Positions 33,925-42,798 of a DNA stretch of 64,000 nucleotides are shown here, one piece after another; within the stretch, counting starts at the first letter, position 1; every line of letters begins with the position of its first letter. Origin of the DNA: an uncultured Halobacteriovorax sp. Lineage in GTDB: Bacteria > Bdellovibrionota > Bacteriovoracia > Bacteriovoracales > Bacteriovoracaceae. The DNA is taken from the NCBI GenBank assembly GCA_913061265.1, contig CAJXVS010000010.1, positions 1 to 64,000 of the forward strand, read 5' to 3'. The position numbers and the translations under genes were made by a program. The notes beneath the pieces were generated by a model. It saw only the letters and a list, made by a program, of their open reading frames with translations. It was not told the origin of the DNA and ran no database searches.

Positions 33925-34782
33925 CTAATCTCTTTTGTACCAGCAGCTAGGGCGGCTTCCTGGAAGAGCCCCGAGAAGCTCGTCTTTTAAGCAAGCACCT
34001 ACTTTAGGGTCGGTTGGGTGAAAGTCTTCATTTCTTTTATCGCAAAAAGTACCAGAGACGATAGTGTCTAATCTACATTGAGGATCAGGGTGGCTTAGAT
34101 TTGTTATTCCAATGGAACTATTATTAGGAGTTTCAAAGTTTGGAACCTTCCACCATGGCTTTAGGCTTGCAAAAACCTTGGTTGCACTAAGACCTGCTAA
34201 AAGAATCTTTGAACATGTACGATCATTGCAAATCCTATCAACCTCTTTTTGTTTTGATAAATCCGCTTGGAGGTTGTCTTGAAACCCTGAGTTATCCAAT
34301 TGAGAAAAGATTCGAGGCAGACATTTTGTAGCTGCGAAGTAATCTGCTTGTCCCTCTGCTGAGGACCATGAGAGAATCTGGCTTCTTCCTCTAAATTGTC
34401 TAGGCGCCCCTCCAAAAAAATGTCCAAGCTCATGGCATAAGATAAAGTAAATTCCTTCTTTTTTCATCTCTGGATGACGGACCATTCCCCCGTTAATTGT
34501 GATCATTGGGTTTCCGTTCTCATCTTTAGTAGCATGGGCATTTACTCTAGCCTCCTCCCACTTATTGATGATGATTAACTCCTTTCCAGTTCTCTCAAAT
34601 ACATAAGAAGAAAATGTCTTCTTAAACTCAGCAATTGCACTATGAACCATTTCAACTTTATCCATTCCTTTATAAAAGTTTTGTTCATAACGTAAATCTG
34701 AATCTGGCAAGCAGTTATAGATTTGTTCAGCTGCAAGAGGTTTAATGATTAAAATCAGTATTAATAGGGTAAAAAATCTCAT
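33925..34782 (-). CDS. Secreted zinc metallopeptidase (HExxH)
   Basis: A 285-residue protein with a signal peptide (MRFFTLLILILIIKPLAA) and the zinc-binding motif HELGHFFGG. It is followed about 25 residues later by SAEGQADYFA, whose Glu is the likely third ligand, making a gluzincin-type site as in M48-like peptidases. Eight or so cysteines are spread through the mature protein, consistent with disulfides outside the cytoplasm. The ATG has AAGGA upstream. It is divergent from the secreted protein at 34974. Secretion and peptidase activity are well supported; substrate is not known. Confidence 0.85.
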   Translation of the reverse strand: MRFFTLLILILIIKPLAAEQIYNCLPDSDLRYEQNFYKGMDKVEMVHSAIAEFKKTFSSYVFERTGKELIIINKWEEARVNAHATKDENGNPMITINGGMVRHPEMKKEGIYFILCHELGHFFGGAPRQFRGRSQILSWSSAEGQADYFAATKCLPRIFSQLDNSGFQDNLQADLSKQKEVDRICNDRTCSKILLAGLSATKVFASLKPWWKVPNFETPNNSSIGITNLSHPDPQCRLDTIVSGTFCDKRNEDFHPTDPKVGACLKDELLGALPGSRPSCWYKRD

Positions 34783-34836
34783 TTTTAAGTCCTTTCTTGA
34801 TTTTAAGCTTATAGATTTTTACTTAAGAAAAGAACC

Positions 34837-34848
34837 TGATTTAAATCA
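34837..34848. promoter_or_regulatory. FNR/CRP-type palindrome TGAT-TTAA-ATCA
   Basis: A symmetrical TGAT-N4-ATCA lies in the 191-nt gap between the divergent metallopeptidase (start 34782) and secreted protein (start 34974). It matches the core of FNR/CRP-family sites (TTGAT-N4-ATCAA). Single sites of this form occur by chance in AT-rich DNA. Confidence 0.35.
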
Positions 34849-34973
34849 CACTTTTTACCCTTAAATTTCATCCTTGTTTGAAAGGCTTATCAGGTTCAAA
34901 GCCTGTAGAGCTTTCTATAGTTAGTCTCGAAAGAACTTAAAGTTTAACTAATAGAGATACCACGGAGGATCTT

Positions 34974-35681
34974 ATGAAAAAAATGACTCAGATGATTGCT
35001 ATGCTTTTACTCTCAAGTGGAGTGGCAATTGCTTCTACTCCCGTAGAGATCAAGACGCCCATAGAAAACATTTATTCACCAAATGGATTTGACTCTAACG
35101 ATAATGTTGAGATCATTATTGAAGGTTTTTTACCAAACCTATGCCATAAGTCCCCAACTTCTAAAGTTGAAATAGTAGGTTCTAAGATTAAGATTGATGT
35201 AACAGCACTACGTTATGACGCTTCTAATCCCTTTTGTCCTGAAGCAATCGTGCCCTTTGTTGAAACTGTTAATGTAGGACTTCTAGATAAAGGGAACTAC
35301 GATATTATCGTAAACGGAAAATCTATCTATCAAAAGAATGGTTCTATCGAAGTGGCTGAATCTACTTCAAACTCCGTCGATGAGCATGTCTATGCCAATG
35401 TAGATTCCGTTATGAAAGAGTCTGGATCAAGAGAAGTGGAGCTTCGAGGCTATACTGTAAGTGATTGCTTTGTACTCGATGAGATCAATATTGTAGATAA
35501 CGGAAAAGATGTTTATAGCGTCCTGCCTAAAATGAAGCAGATCTCTGACTTTTGCCCACAAAAGATGGTCCCTTTTTCTTATAAGATGGAAGTACCTTCA
35601 AAGCTTAAAAGAGATAAAGTTTTACTTCACGTAAGAGGAATGAATGGAAATAGCGTTAATAGCCTTTTTTATAATAAATAA
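34974..35681 (+). CDS. Secreted protein with internally duplicated domain
   Basis: A 235-residue protein with a signal peptide (MKKMTQMIAMLLLSSGVAIA) and a GGAGGAT ribosome-binding site. The mature part is two similar beta-rich repeats, about 25-120 and 135-232. Each holds one Cys followed some 35 residues later by a matching motif: NPFCPEAIVPFVETVNV in the first and SDFCPQKMVPFSYKMEV in the second. The spacing and the one Cys pair per repeat suggest one disulfide in each. No family is recognised. A strong terminator follows, so the gene is probably monocistronic. Confidence 0.82.
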   Translation: MKKMTQMIAMLLLSSGVAIASTPVEIKTPIENIYSPNGFDSNDNVEIIIEGFLPNLCHKSPTSKVEIVGSKIKIDVTALRYDASNPFCPEAIVPFVETVNVGLLDKGNYDIIVNGKSIYQKNGSIEVAESTSNSVDEHVYANVDSVMKESGSREVELRGYTVSDCFVLDEINIVDNGKDVYSVLPKMKQISDFCPQKMVPFSYKMEVPSKLKRDKVLLHVRGMNGNSVNSLFYNK

Positions 35682-35699
35682 AACCTAAGCAAATGATAA

Positions 35700-35733
35700 A
35701 AAAAAAGGAACTCCAAATAGGAGTTCCTTTTTT
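35700..35733 (+). terminator. Intrinsic terminator
   Basis: Stem GGAACTCC (35707-35714), loop AAATA, GGAGTTCC (35720-35727), then TTTTTT, preceded by a long A-run. It ends the transcript of the duplicated-domain protein gene. Confidence 0.88.
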
Positions 35734-35757
35734 ATTTCCTTTAACAAGAGTAATAAG

Positions 35758-36759
35758 ATGAAAGTATTGTGTTTTAGTACCCATGAGTTTGAGCAGCGAT
35801 ACCTTAAAAGATGGGAAGAATATTATAATCTCAATGTTGTTTTTGTTGAAACAAAGTTAAATGAAACGGTGGTTCAGCTGGCTAGAGGTTTTGACTGTAT
35901 TAGTTGCTGGGCCAGTGATGATTTAAGCAAACCAGTTCTTGAATCACTTTCTGAGTTAGGAATAAAAATGATATCTCTCCGCTCTGCGGGGTACTCCCAC
36001 CTTGACTTAATAAAAGCAAAAGAACTTGGAATAACTGTTACGAGAGTACCTTCTTATTCACCTGAAGCTATAGCTGAACACACTTTGGGGCTCTTAATGT
36101 GTATTAACAGAAAATATCCAAAGGCTTTTCAAAGAGTAAAAGACTTTAATTTCACTTTAGATGGCTTAGAGGGGATTACTATCCACGGTAAAACTGTCGG
36201 GATTATAGGAGCAGGTCAAATTGGTTTAGCCTTTGCTAGGATAATGAAAGGTATGGGATGCGCAATCCTGATAAACGACGTATCACCTCGTAGTGATATT
36301 GAGGAGGAATTAAGTGCTCATTATGTTGACCTCAAAACTCTTCTTAAAAGGTCAGATATCATTAGCCTCCATTGTCCTTTGAATGAAAGAACTAGGCATA
36401 TTATCAATTCTGAGACAATTGAGTTGATTAAGCCTACTGCCTTTTTGTTAAATACAGGGCGAGGTGGCTTAATCGAAACTCAGGCCTTGATCAGTAAATT
36501 AAAGAAAAAAGAATTGAGAGGGGTGGGGCTGGACGTTTATGAATATGAAGAGGATGTTTTCTTTAAAGACCATTCTGAATCAGGTATTTCTGATGAGGGT
36601 TTATTAAGACTAATGGGTTTCCCCAACGTTTTAATTACCTCTCATCAGGGTTTCTTTACTAAAGAGGCTTTAGATAATATTGCGAAAACCTCCTTAGAAA
36701 ATATAGCGAATTTCTCTCAAGGTAAAGATATTCTTAAAGAGAATCTTTTAACTCTTTAA
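35758..36759 (+). CDS. D-2-hydroxyacid dehydrogenase (D-lactate dehydrogenase-like)
   Basis: A 333-residue NAD-dependent enzyme of normal length. The Rossmann motif is GIIGAGQIGLAFARIMKGMG. The substrate Arg is in LNTGRGGLIET and the catalytic His in TSHQGFFT, with a Glu in the intervening segment. The C-terminal layout (GLDVYEYEEDVFF) is that of fermentative D-lactate dehydrogenase LdhA, which reduces pyruvate to D-lactate in the cytoplasm. Other 2-hydroxyacid substrates cannot be excluded. The terminator upstream and a weak ribosome-binding site (AAGAG) suggest its own promoter. It overlaps the convergent CxxCH gene by 4 nt. Confidence 0.9.
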   Translation: MKVLCFSTHEFEQRYLKRWEEYYNLNVVFVETKLNETVVQLARGFDCISCWASDDLSKPVLESLSELGIKMISLRSAGYSHLDLIKAKELGITVTRVPSYSPEAIAEHTLGLLMCINRKYPKAFQRVKDFNFTLDGLEGITIHGKTVGIIGAGQIGLAFARIMKGMGCAILINDVSPRSDIEEELSAHYVDLKTLLKRSDIISLHCPLNERTRHIINSETIELIKPTAFLLNTGRGGLIETQALISKLKKKELRGVGLDVYEYEEDVFFKDHSESGISDEGLLRLMGFPNVLITSHQGFFTKEALDNIAKTSLENIANFSQGKDILKENLLTL

Positions 36760-37943
36760 TCTCTTAGAAAAGACTTTAATCTCTTCATTTCCTTGAGCTC
36801 GTCTTCAGGGATAAATTTTCCAGAAGAGCCTGTGTACCCTATATTTATTTGATCTTCGTAAGAGCGGTAGCATTTTTTTGCCCAAGAGCTCTTTGAATAT
36901 TCTGTTATGCAGCGTTTTAAGTATAGTTCTGAAAGAGAGTATAGGTATGTATTACTTAAAATATGATCTATCTTTGAAATCCAATAAAGAAGCTTAGCCC
37001 CGGTTTCTCCTTTTGGGTTCTTTAGTAAATGTTTATACAAAACTCCTGATGCTATCAAAAGCGTGACTTCATGAGATCCGCCTTGCATTGCAACTTCTGT
37101 TTCATACTTAGAAACGTATTTACTTAAAAACTTATCTAATTGGTTCTCTCGATTTATCTGTATTTCCTTAATTCCTTTCCATTTGTTTAGTGAACTAACC
37201 CATGAGGAAAACCTTTGCTTAGAGTGGGCGGAAATATTTTTATGATCTTTATATTTATCTAAAAGAGAAATCACTTTAATCGGATTATACTTAACCTTCG
37301 TATGAATAGTAAGAATCTTCTCTAAAGAATCCTCAATTCTCCTGCCTTTGTAGGTTGCTTTTAATTTCTTAGAAATCTTAGACATCTTGGCCATTTCCTG
37401 AGTCTTCTCTATTACGACTTCAATATCTTTTTCATAATACCTTTGAGCTTTTTTATAATCTCGAATGAGAAAAAGAAACTCTGCATAGTCATAATCAGTT
37501 GTAAAATCAGACCTTGAAATTAGATTGAGTTGTCCGACAGCTCCTCGGTTAGGTTCGAGCTGAGTATGGCATGTCATACATAGTTGTCCAGTTGCACGAA
37601 GCCTTACGCGAGCAAAATCAGGTTGTCCTAGCTCAAAGGCGTCGAATGTTTCTTTTAGGTGCTGCTTTACTTGTTCAAAACTAGGGTTGATTCCCGGTAG
37701 GCTGAACTTTTTGACATGTCGAGCATTACTAAATGCATTTCTCATCGTTGATAAATGGGTATGTATCTTAACTTTATTCGCGGGATCCTTAAACTTCATG
37801 GGATCACTCATATAGGGAATAAGTCCCATGAAACCTCTAAACACAATATTCATTGTTTTTTTTGCTGAGGTTTCGGGCATTTTAGAGGAGCCGAGGCTTA
37901 AGAATAGGGCACTTGTGCATAAGATGATCAGTAGTTTCTTCAT
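36756..37943 (-). CDS. Secreted protein with one CxxCH haem motif
   Basis: A 395-residue protein with a signal peptide (MKKLLIILCTSALFLSLGSS). A single c-type haem attachment site is present (GQLCMTCHTQLEPN). The preceding region is helical, and the C-terminal two thirds are Lys-rich helices resembling TPR-type repeats (YDYAEFLFLIRDYKKAQRYY). The layout suggests a periplasmic cytochrome-like domain with a helical partner domain. Start ATG has GAGG upstream. It is divergent from the CBS gene, with two palindromes in between. No partner oxidase is nearby, so its redox role is inferred from the motif only. Confidence 0.8.
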   Translation of the reverse strand: MKKLLIILCTSALFLSLGSSKMPETSAKKTMNIVFRGFMGLIPYMSDPMKFKDPANKVKIHTHLSTMRNAFSNARHVKKFSLPGINPSFEQVKQHLKETFDAFELGQPDFARVRLRATGQLCMTCHTQLEPNRGAVGQLNLISRSDFTTDYDYAEFLFLIRDYKKAQRYYEKDIEVVIEKTQEMAKMSKISKKLKATYKGRRIEDSLEKILTIHTKVKYNPIKVISLLDKYKDHKNISAHSKQRFSSWVSSLNKWKGIKEIQINRENQLDKFLSKYVSKYETEVAMQGGSHEVTLLIASGVLYKHLLKNPKGETGAKLLYWISKIDHILSNTYLYSLSELYLKRCITEYSKSSWAKKCYRSYEDQINIGYTGSSGKFIPEDELKEMKRLKSFLRD

Positions 37944-38000
37944 ATTAACCTCAGTGAATTAGACTCCACTAAAGTATAGAAGCATGATGTTCGGATTTAT

Positions 38001-38014
38001 ATGATAAGGATCAT
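38001..38014. promoter_or_regulatory. FNR/CRP-family-like site 1 (ATGAT-N4-ATCAT)
   Basis: ATGAT AAGG ATCAT is a perfect dyad matching the FNR/CRP core TTGAT-N4-ATCAA at 4 of 5 bases per half. Its centre is about 64 nt upstream of the CxxCH gene start (37943). Confidence 0.5.
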
Positions 38015-38087
38015 GTTTAATTTAAAAAATATAAAACTAAGAAAGATGTTAAGTAGATCACTACTAAAAATCATTTTCCTGAATAAT

Positions 38088-38105
38088 CTATGATTTATAT
38101 CATAG
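38088..38105. promoter_or_regulatory. FNR/CRP-family-like site 2, perfect 7-bp dyad
   Basis: CTATGAT TTAT ATCATAG is a perfect inverted repeat containing the same ATGAT-N4-ATCAT core. Its centre is about 54 nt upstream of the CBS gene ATG, which could put it near -41 to -47 of a promoter with -10 TCTAAA (38131-38136), a class II activator position. Confidence 0.55.
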
Positions 38106-38150
38106 ATTGTTTTTTGAAGTCATGTTCTGATCTAAATTAAAGGAGAGAAT

Positions 38151-38606
38151 ATGAAAGTAAAAGACTTTATGACAAAAGATGTAATTACCTGTACTGAGGA
38201 TCAGAGTGTAGCCGTAGCCGCCAAGTTGATGGTCGAGAATGAATTTAGTGTAATGCCAATTCTTAACAAAGAGGGAGAGCTTGTAGGAATTGTAACTGAA
38301 TCTGATTTTGTAGGAAAAGAGGTTAGTATTCCCCATGCTTTAGCTTCAATTAAGCAGCTCTTTGGGCAAAATTTTTACTTTGCTGACGTTGAGACTCTTT
38401 ACGCTGAAGCTAAGAATAAGAAGCTATCTTCTGTCATGTCTAAGAACCTAAAAACAGTGGCACCAGAAACTTCTCTATCTGAAGTTGTTGACTATATGAT
38501 CTCTAAAAACATTAAGAGATTGCCCGTTGTAGATGGAGAAGTTCTTGTAGGAATAATCACTCGAAAGAATATACTAAAAGCTTTTAATGCAACTAATGCG
38601 AGTTAA
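38151..38606 (+). CDS. CBS-pair domain protein
   Basis: A 151-residue cytoplasmic protein made of two CBS domains. The first runs about 1-60 (VKDFMTKDVITCTEDQSVAV, then GIVTESDF) and the second about 85-148 (LSSVMSKNLKTVAPETSLSE, then GIITRKNIL). CBS pairs bind adenine nucleotides and usually regulate a partner; stand-alone ones often respond to energy state. AGGAG precedes the ATG at good spacing. Upstream is a symmetrical FNR/CRP-like site and downstream a terminator, so it is a one-gene unit. A link to anaerobic or redox control is suggested by that site and the divergent haem-motif gene. Confidence 0.9.
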   Translation: MKVKDFMTKDVITCTEDQSVAVAAKLMVENEFSVMPILNKEGELVGIVTESDFVGKEVSIPHALASIKQLFGQNFYFADVETLYAEAKNKKLSSVMSKNLKTVAPETSLSEVVDYMISKNIKRLPVVDGEVLVGIITRKNILKAFNATNAS

Positions 38607-38607
38607 T

Positions 38608-38642
38608 GGAGGTGCCGTCCTAAACTAGGCGACCTCTTTTTT
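38608..38642 (+). terminator. Intrinsic terminator of the CBS gene
   Basis: GAGGT (38609-38613) and GCC pair with GGC and ACCTC (38632-38636), with a bulged G, followed by six T. It overlaps the stop codon of the convergent histidine kinase gene. Confidence 0.7.
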
Positions 38643-40760
38643 CTTAGAAACTAATTCAATCGCATTAATAAAGTCTTTAAACTCAAAAGGCTTTGGGACA
38701 AATCCTGTCATGCCGGCCTCTAGACACCTTTGTCGATCTTCTTCGAAGACATTGGCCGTTAAGGCGATGATGGAAGGGGCCACACTCCCAAAGTGTTCTA
38801 AGAGCTCTTTAGTCGCTTGAAAGCCATCCATCTTAGGCATTTGAATATCCATAAAGATTAGAGTGTAGGTTTTCATCTTAGCCATTTCAAGCGCCATAAC
38901 TCCATTATTAGCAAGGTCTATTTGGTAACCAAGTTTTAAAAGGAATGCTTTGATTAAATTTTGGTTAACAACATTATCCTCGGCCACAAGAATTGTATGA
39001 GGAAACTCCTTCGCGACAGATGGGGAAGGTGAAATGGTTTTTTTACTTTTAATATTTTTAACGCTTGATTCGGGCAGAGGAATGAGAAAACTAAATGTAG
39101 AGCCTTTGCCAACTTTACTTTCTAATTTAATATCTCCACTCATTAGGTCAACTAGTTTTGAAGAAATGGTTAGACCTAAGCCTGTTCCACCAAACTTTCT
39201 GGTGGTGGAGGAATCTTCTTGAATAAAAGGCTCAAAAATTGAGCAAACCTTGCTTTCCTCTATTCCCTGACCGCTATCTTTAACTGAGAAAAGAACTCCA
39301 CCAGCTGTATCTTGAATGATGAACAGTTTTATACTTCCATTTTTAGTGAATTTAAAAGCATTAGAAATAAAATTGAGAAGAACTTGTTTAATTTTTACTG
39401 AGTCACCAATGACAAACTCGGGAATTGAACTCGAGAAATGGACCGAAAATTTCAAGTCTTTCTCTGAAGCTTTGTGCTCAAATAGACTCACGACTTCAGT
39501 GATTAATTCTCGAATATTGAAGTCTATCTTTTCAACTCCCATCTTTCCCGATTCGATTTTACTTAAATCAAGAACATCATTGATAATAGAGAGAAGTCCA
39601 TCACCACTTTGTTTTGCTACACTAAGTAATTCCATTTGCTGCTTGCTCAACTTAGAGTCTTCTAAAAGAGTTAGGTTACCTAGAATTCCATTCATAGGAG
39701 TTCTAATCTCATGAGACATATTGGCCAAAAAATCGGATTTATATTTTGAAGCGTTGATAGCTTCTTCTCTTGTTTTTAAAAGGTTTTCTTGTTGTTTGTA
39801 AAAAGAAATTCTTCTACTGATTAGATCAGACATAATTTCAACGAAAGTAATTTCCTCTTTGCTAAATTTTTTCTTCTTTGGAGTTTGCGAAGAAAAATTG
39901 AGTGTTCCATAGAGCTTACCTTCATTCCAAATAGGGGTGCTTATATAAGACTCAAGTTTCATGTTGATATAAACAGGGTGCTCGCACATATGATTTAATT
40001 TTGCGACTTCTAGGTAGTTAATCGTCTTTTCCTGACTTAAGACTTCTGCGCAATAAGTATCTTTTAAAACAAAGACAGCTCCTATTTCTAAGACATTTCC
40101 TGGGGAAACAGCAGACTCTACTATATAGTCATCACCTACAACCTTACTTTGAATAGCAAACTCAAGGTCAAATAGCTTTGAGCCCGCAGTTAGGTATTTA
40201 TTAATGACTTCTTCAATTGGCTCTTTATTTCCAAAGCTTAGACCGTGAAGACGTTGTAACATTTGAGAGATTCTTAATTGAGAATTAACTTTGTGATTAA
40301 GTTCTATATGCCTAATGGCCTGCTTTGCAACAATTTTTAACTTATCGATTTGATCAATAGTTAGCTTTTGTGGCTCGCGATTGATAACACAAAGAGTCCC
40401 TATGTTGGATCCATCTTGCATTTTTAACGGAATACCCGCATAGAAGATGACGTGTGGTGCACCTGTCACAAGAGGGTTCTCACTAAAGAGTTCGTTCTCT
40501 CTAGAATCTTCGACGATATAGATCTCATCTTGCTCAATGGCGTGATGACAAAAGGCGACTTCTCTTGGAGTCTCTGTTGCGTCTAGCCCTACTCTTGATT
40601 TAAACCACTGCCTATCTTTATCAATTAATGAAACTAAGGCGATGGGAGTTCCTGCAATTTGAGAAGCTAGGTTTGTTAGCTCATCTAAAGCATTATCAGG
40701 AGGGGTGTCTAATATCTCTAAGTTATAGAGTGAGGCTAATCGGTTTTCTTCTTTAGTCAT
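38625..40760 (-). CDS. Hybrid histidine kinase, GAF-GAF-HisKA-HATPase-REC
   Basis: A 711-residue cytoplasmic kinase with no membrane segment. An N-terminal GAF domain covers about 20-165 (VSLIDKDRQWFKSRVGLDA, VAFCHHAI). A second GAF-like domain lies at about 180-320. The dimerisation domain carries the phospho-acceptor His350 (ANMSHEIRTPMNG). The ATP-binding domain has an N box (LLNFISNAFKFT) and G boxes (DSGQGI, GGTGLGLTIS). A C-terminal receiver holds Asp638 (FMDIQMPKMDG). It senses an intracellular signal and probably relays phosphate through a separate phosphotransfer protein. No regulator gene is adjacent. The start is preceded by AGGATCC. Confidence 0.94.
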   Translation of the reverse strand: MTKEENRLASLYNLEILDTPPDNALDELTNLASQIAGTPIALVSLIDKDRQWFKSRVGLDATETPREVAFCHHAIEQDEIYIVEDSRENELFSENPLVTGAPHVIFYAGIPLKMQDGSNIGTLCVINREPQKLTIDQIDKLKIVAKQAIRHIELNHKVNSQLRISQMLQRLHGLSFGNKEPIEEVINKYLTAGSKLFDLEFAIQSKVVGDDYIVESAVSPGNVLEIGAVFVLKDTYCAEVLSQEKTINYLEVAKLNHMCEHPVYINMKLESYISTPIWNEGKLYGTLNFSSQTPKKKKFSKEEITFVEIMSDLISRRISFYKQQENLLKTREEAINASKYKSDFLANMSHEIRTPMNGILGNLTLLEDSKLSKQQMELLSVAKQSGDGLLSIINDVLDLSKIESGKMGVEKIDFNIRELITEVVSLFEHKASEKDLKFSVHFSSSIPEFVIGDSVKIKQVLLNFISNAFKFTKNGSIKLFIIQDTAGGVLFSVKDSGQGIEESKVCSIFEPFIQEDSSTTRKFGGTGLGLTISSKLVDLMSGDIKLESKVGKGSTFSFLIPLPESSVKNIKSKKTISPSPSVAKEFPHTILVAEDNVVNQNLIKAFLLKLGYQIDLANNGVMALEMAKMKTYTLIFMDIQMPKMDGFQATKELLEHFGSVAPSIIALTANVFEEDRQRCLEAGMTGFVPKPFEFKDFINAIELVSKKKEVA

Positions 40761-40882
40761 AAGGATCCTACTTTTATTAAAAAGATATAGATTCTTATCG
40801 GAGTTTTAAGCAGGAAATAAACTAGATATCTTTAGTCTGATATCTTAAGTTTTAAGGGCCCTTTTATAATAAAATCGGGAAC

Positions 40883-41824
40883 CTATTCAACCTCAAGGCA
40901 AGAGATCATTCGTCCATGCTTCATCTCTAAAGTAGGAACTTCCGTACTACATCTGTCAGTGGCGACTGGGCAGCGCTTATGAAAGGCGCAGCCTGATGGA
41001 GGATTGATCGGAGAGGGAAGCTCTCCTTCAAGAGGCACGTGCTTTCCAAGTCCTTGATCAAGACTTGGAGAGGCTTTAATAAGTGCCTTTGTATAAGGAT
41101 GTTTTGGATTGAGAAAGACCTCTTCACGGGATCCGTATTCGACTATCTTTCCAAGGTACATAACCATGATCTCATCGCTAATGTGTTTTACGACTGAGAG
41201 GTCATGGCTGATAAAAAGATAAGTAAGACCCATTTCATCTTGCAGCTTCATAAGAAGGTTTAAGACCTGGGCCTGAATTGAAACATCAAGGGCCGAGACG
41301 GGCTCGTCGCAAATGACAATCTCTGGTTTTTGAATAAGGGCCCTCGCTATGCCGATTCTTTGTCTTTGACCACCTGAGAACATATGAGGGTAACGGTTGG
41401 CGAGCTCTGGGCGAAGACCAACTGTGTTCATCATCTCACAGGCGCGTGCCTTACATTCTGCTTTTGATAATTCTGTATTGATCATGAGAGGCTCAGCGAT
41501 AATTTGCCAGGCCTTCTTTCTTGGATTGATAGAAGAGTAGGGATCTTGAAAGATCATTTGAATCTTTGATTGATACTCTGATCGCTCAAAGTTCTCTACC
41601 CCGCGTCCAGCTAGGCTTAGATCTCCACTTGTGGGAACTTCTAAGCGCATAAGAGCTTTTGCTAGAGTCGATTTTCCGCAACCAGATTCACCAACGATAC
41701 CTAAGGTCTTTTTCTCAGTGGCGCTAAAACTAACTCCATCGAGGGCCTTAACTAAAGCTGATTTTCCAAAGGTCGTTTTCACCTTATAGTACTTCTTTAA
41801 ATCTTTTACTTCTAAGACGTTCAC
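40883..41824 (-). CDS. dppF: Peptide ABC transporter ATP-binding protein (DppF/OppF)
   Basis: A 313-residue ABC ATPase: Walker [11 protein letters not shown], signature SGGQRQRIGIARAL, Walker B VICDEPVSALD. The C-terminal oligopeptide-transporter extension has the Cys-rich motif GCAFHKRCPVATDRC, which in this subfamily binds an Fe-S cluster. It is the last gene of the dppB-C-D-F run and overlaps dppD by 4 nt. With DppD it powers import of di- or oligopeptides through the DppB-DppC channel. Whether substrates are dipeptides, oligopeptides or nickel/haem cannot be told from the ATPases alone. Confidence 0.95.
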   Translation of the reverse strand: MNVLEVKDLKKYYKVKTTFGKSALVKALDGVSFSATEKKTLGIVGESGCGKSTLAKALMRLEVPTSGDLSLAGRGVENFERSEYQSKIQMIFQDPYSSINPRKKAWQIIAEPLMINTELSKAECKARACEMMNTVGLRPELANRYPHMFSGGQRQRIGIARALIQKPEIVICDEPVSALDVSIQAQVLNLLMKLQDEMGLTYLFISHDLSVVKHISDEIMVMYLGKIVEYGSREEVFLNPKHPYTKALIKASPSLDQGLGKHVPLEGELPSPINPPSGCAFHKRCPVATDRCSTEVPTLEMKHGRMISCLEVE

Positions 41825-42798
41825 GCTTGCTCCTTTTCAACAGGATGAAAGCAGCGGAGTTTTTTCTCATTCATCTCACTAAGCCCTGGAAGCTCAGCCA
41901 TACACTTTTCATCAGCATACTCACAACGAGGGGCGAACTGGCAACCCGCTGGTCTTGCTGTGAGATCAGGAACCAATCCTTTGATTGAAGGCAGGCTTGA
42001 TCTAAAGGCGCGCTCTTCTCTTCCTGGAAGGGAGGCGAGAAGGCCACAAGTATAAGGATGATTTGGATTTGAAATTAATTTTGAAGTGGCCCCTGTCTCA
42101 ACAACTTCACCAGCGTACATAACTTGTAAACGGTCAGAGTTTTGAGCGACGACACCTAGGTCATGAGTCACTAGGATCATGGCCATATTATGTTTTTCTT
42201 GAAGATCTTTTAATAAAGTTAAAATCTGATCCTGAATAGTTACGTCAAGAGCGGTTGTTGGCTCATCGGCAATTAAGAGTTTTGGATTACAAGCGATGGC
42301 CATAGCGATCATCACTCTCTGGCTCATTCCCCCAGATAACTCGTGGGCGTAAGCTTTTAGCCTTTGTCCCGCAGCAGGTATTCCTACTTGCTCCATAAGC
42401 TGCATGGATCTATCAAGACGGTCTTTCTTAGAAAGATCTTTTTCATGAACTCTGAGTGTTTCATCAATTTGAAAGCCTACTGTAAAAGAAGGATTAAGGG
42501 CGGTCATGGGATCTTGAAAGATCATGCCCATTTGTCCACCTCTCACTTTTTGAAGCTGTCTTTCTTTTAGCGCCAAAAGGTTTTGTCCTTGAAAGACTAA
42601 CTTATCCGCTTTTACTATAGCGTTAGGGGCAAGAAGACCCATGATAGCAAGGTTCGTAATTGATTTACCGCATCCAGATTCACCAACGATGCCAAGGGTT
42701 TCACCCTCATCAAGTTCAAAGCTGATGCCTCTTACGGCCTCTAGAAGTCCGTGTTTTGTTTCAAAAGAAATAGAGAGGTTTTCAACGTCGAGTAACAT
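41821..42798 (-). CDS. dppD: Peptide ABC transporter ATP-binding protein (DppD/OppD)
   Basis: A 325-residue ABC ATPase: Walker [11 protein letters not shown], signature [15 protein letters not shown], Walker [12 protein letters not shown], and the D-subunit C-terminal motif [15 protein letters not shown]. The initiator ATG shares one base with the stop of dppC, and its own stop overlaps dppF by 4 nt, so the operon is tightly coupled. It forms the nucleotide-binding heterodimer with DppF on the inner face of the membrane. Confidence 0.95.
   Translation of the reverse strand: MLLDVENLSISFETKHGLLEAVRGISFELDEGETLGIVGESGCGKSITNLAIMGLLAPNAIVKADKLVFQGQNLLALKERQLQKVRGGQMGMIFQDPMTALNPSFTVGFQIDETLRVHEKDLSKKDRLDRSMQLMEQVGIPAAGQRLKAYAHELSGGMSQRVMIAMAIACNPKLLIADEPTTALDVTIQDQILTLLKDLQEKHNMAMILVTHDLGVVAQNSDRLQVMYAGEVVETGATSKLISNPNHPYTCGLLASLPGREERAFRSSLPSIKGLVPDLTARPAGCQFAPRCEYADEKCMAELPGLSEMNEKKLRCFHPVEKEQA

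Noticed and set aside
39316-39714. Plus-strand reading frame of about 132 codons
   Set aside because: Antisense to the conserved HisKA/HATPase region of the histidine kinase, which clearly is the coding strand.
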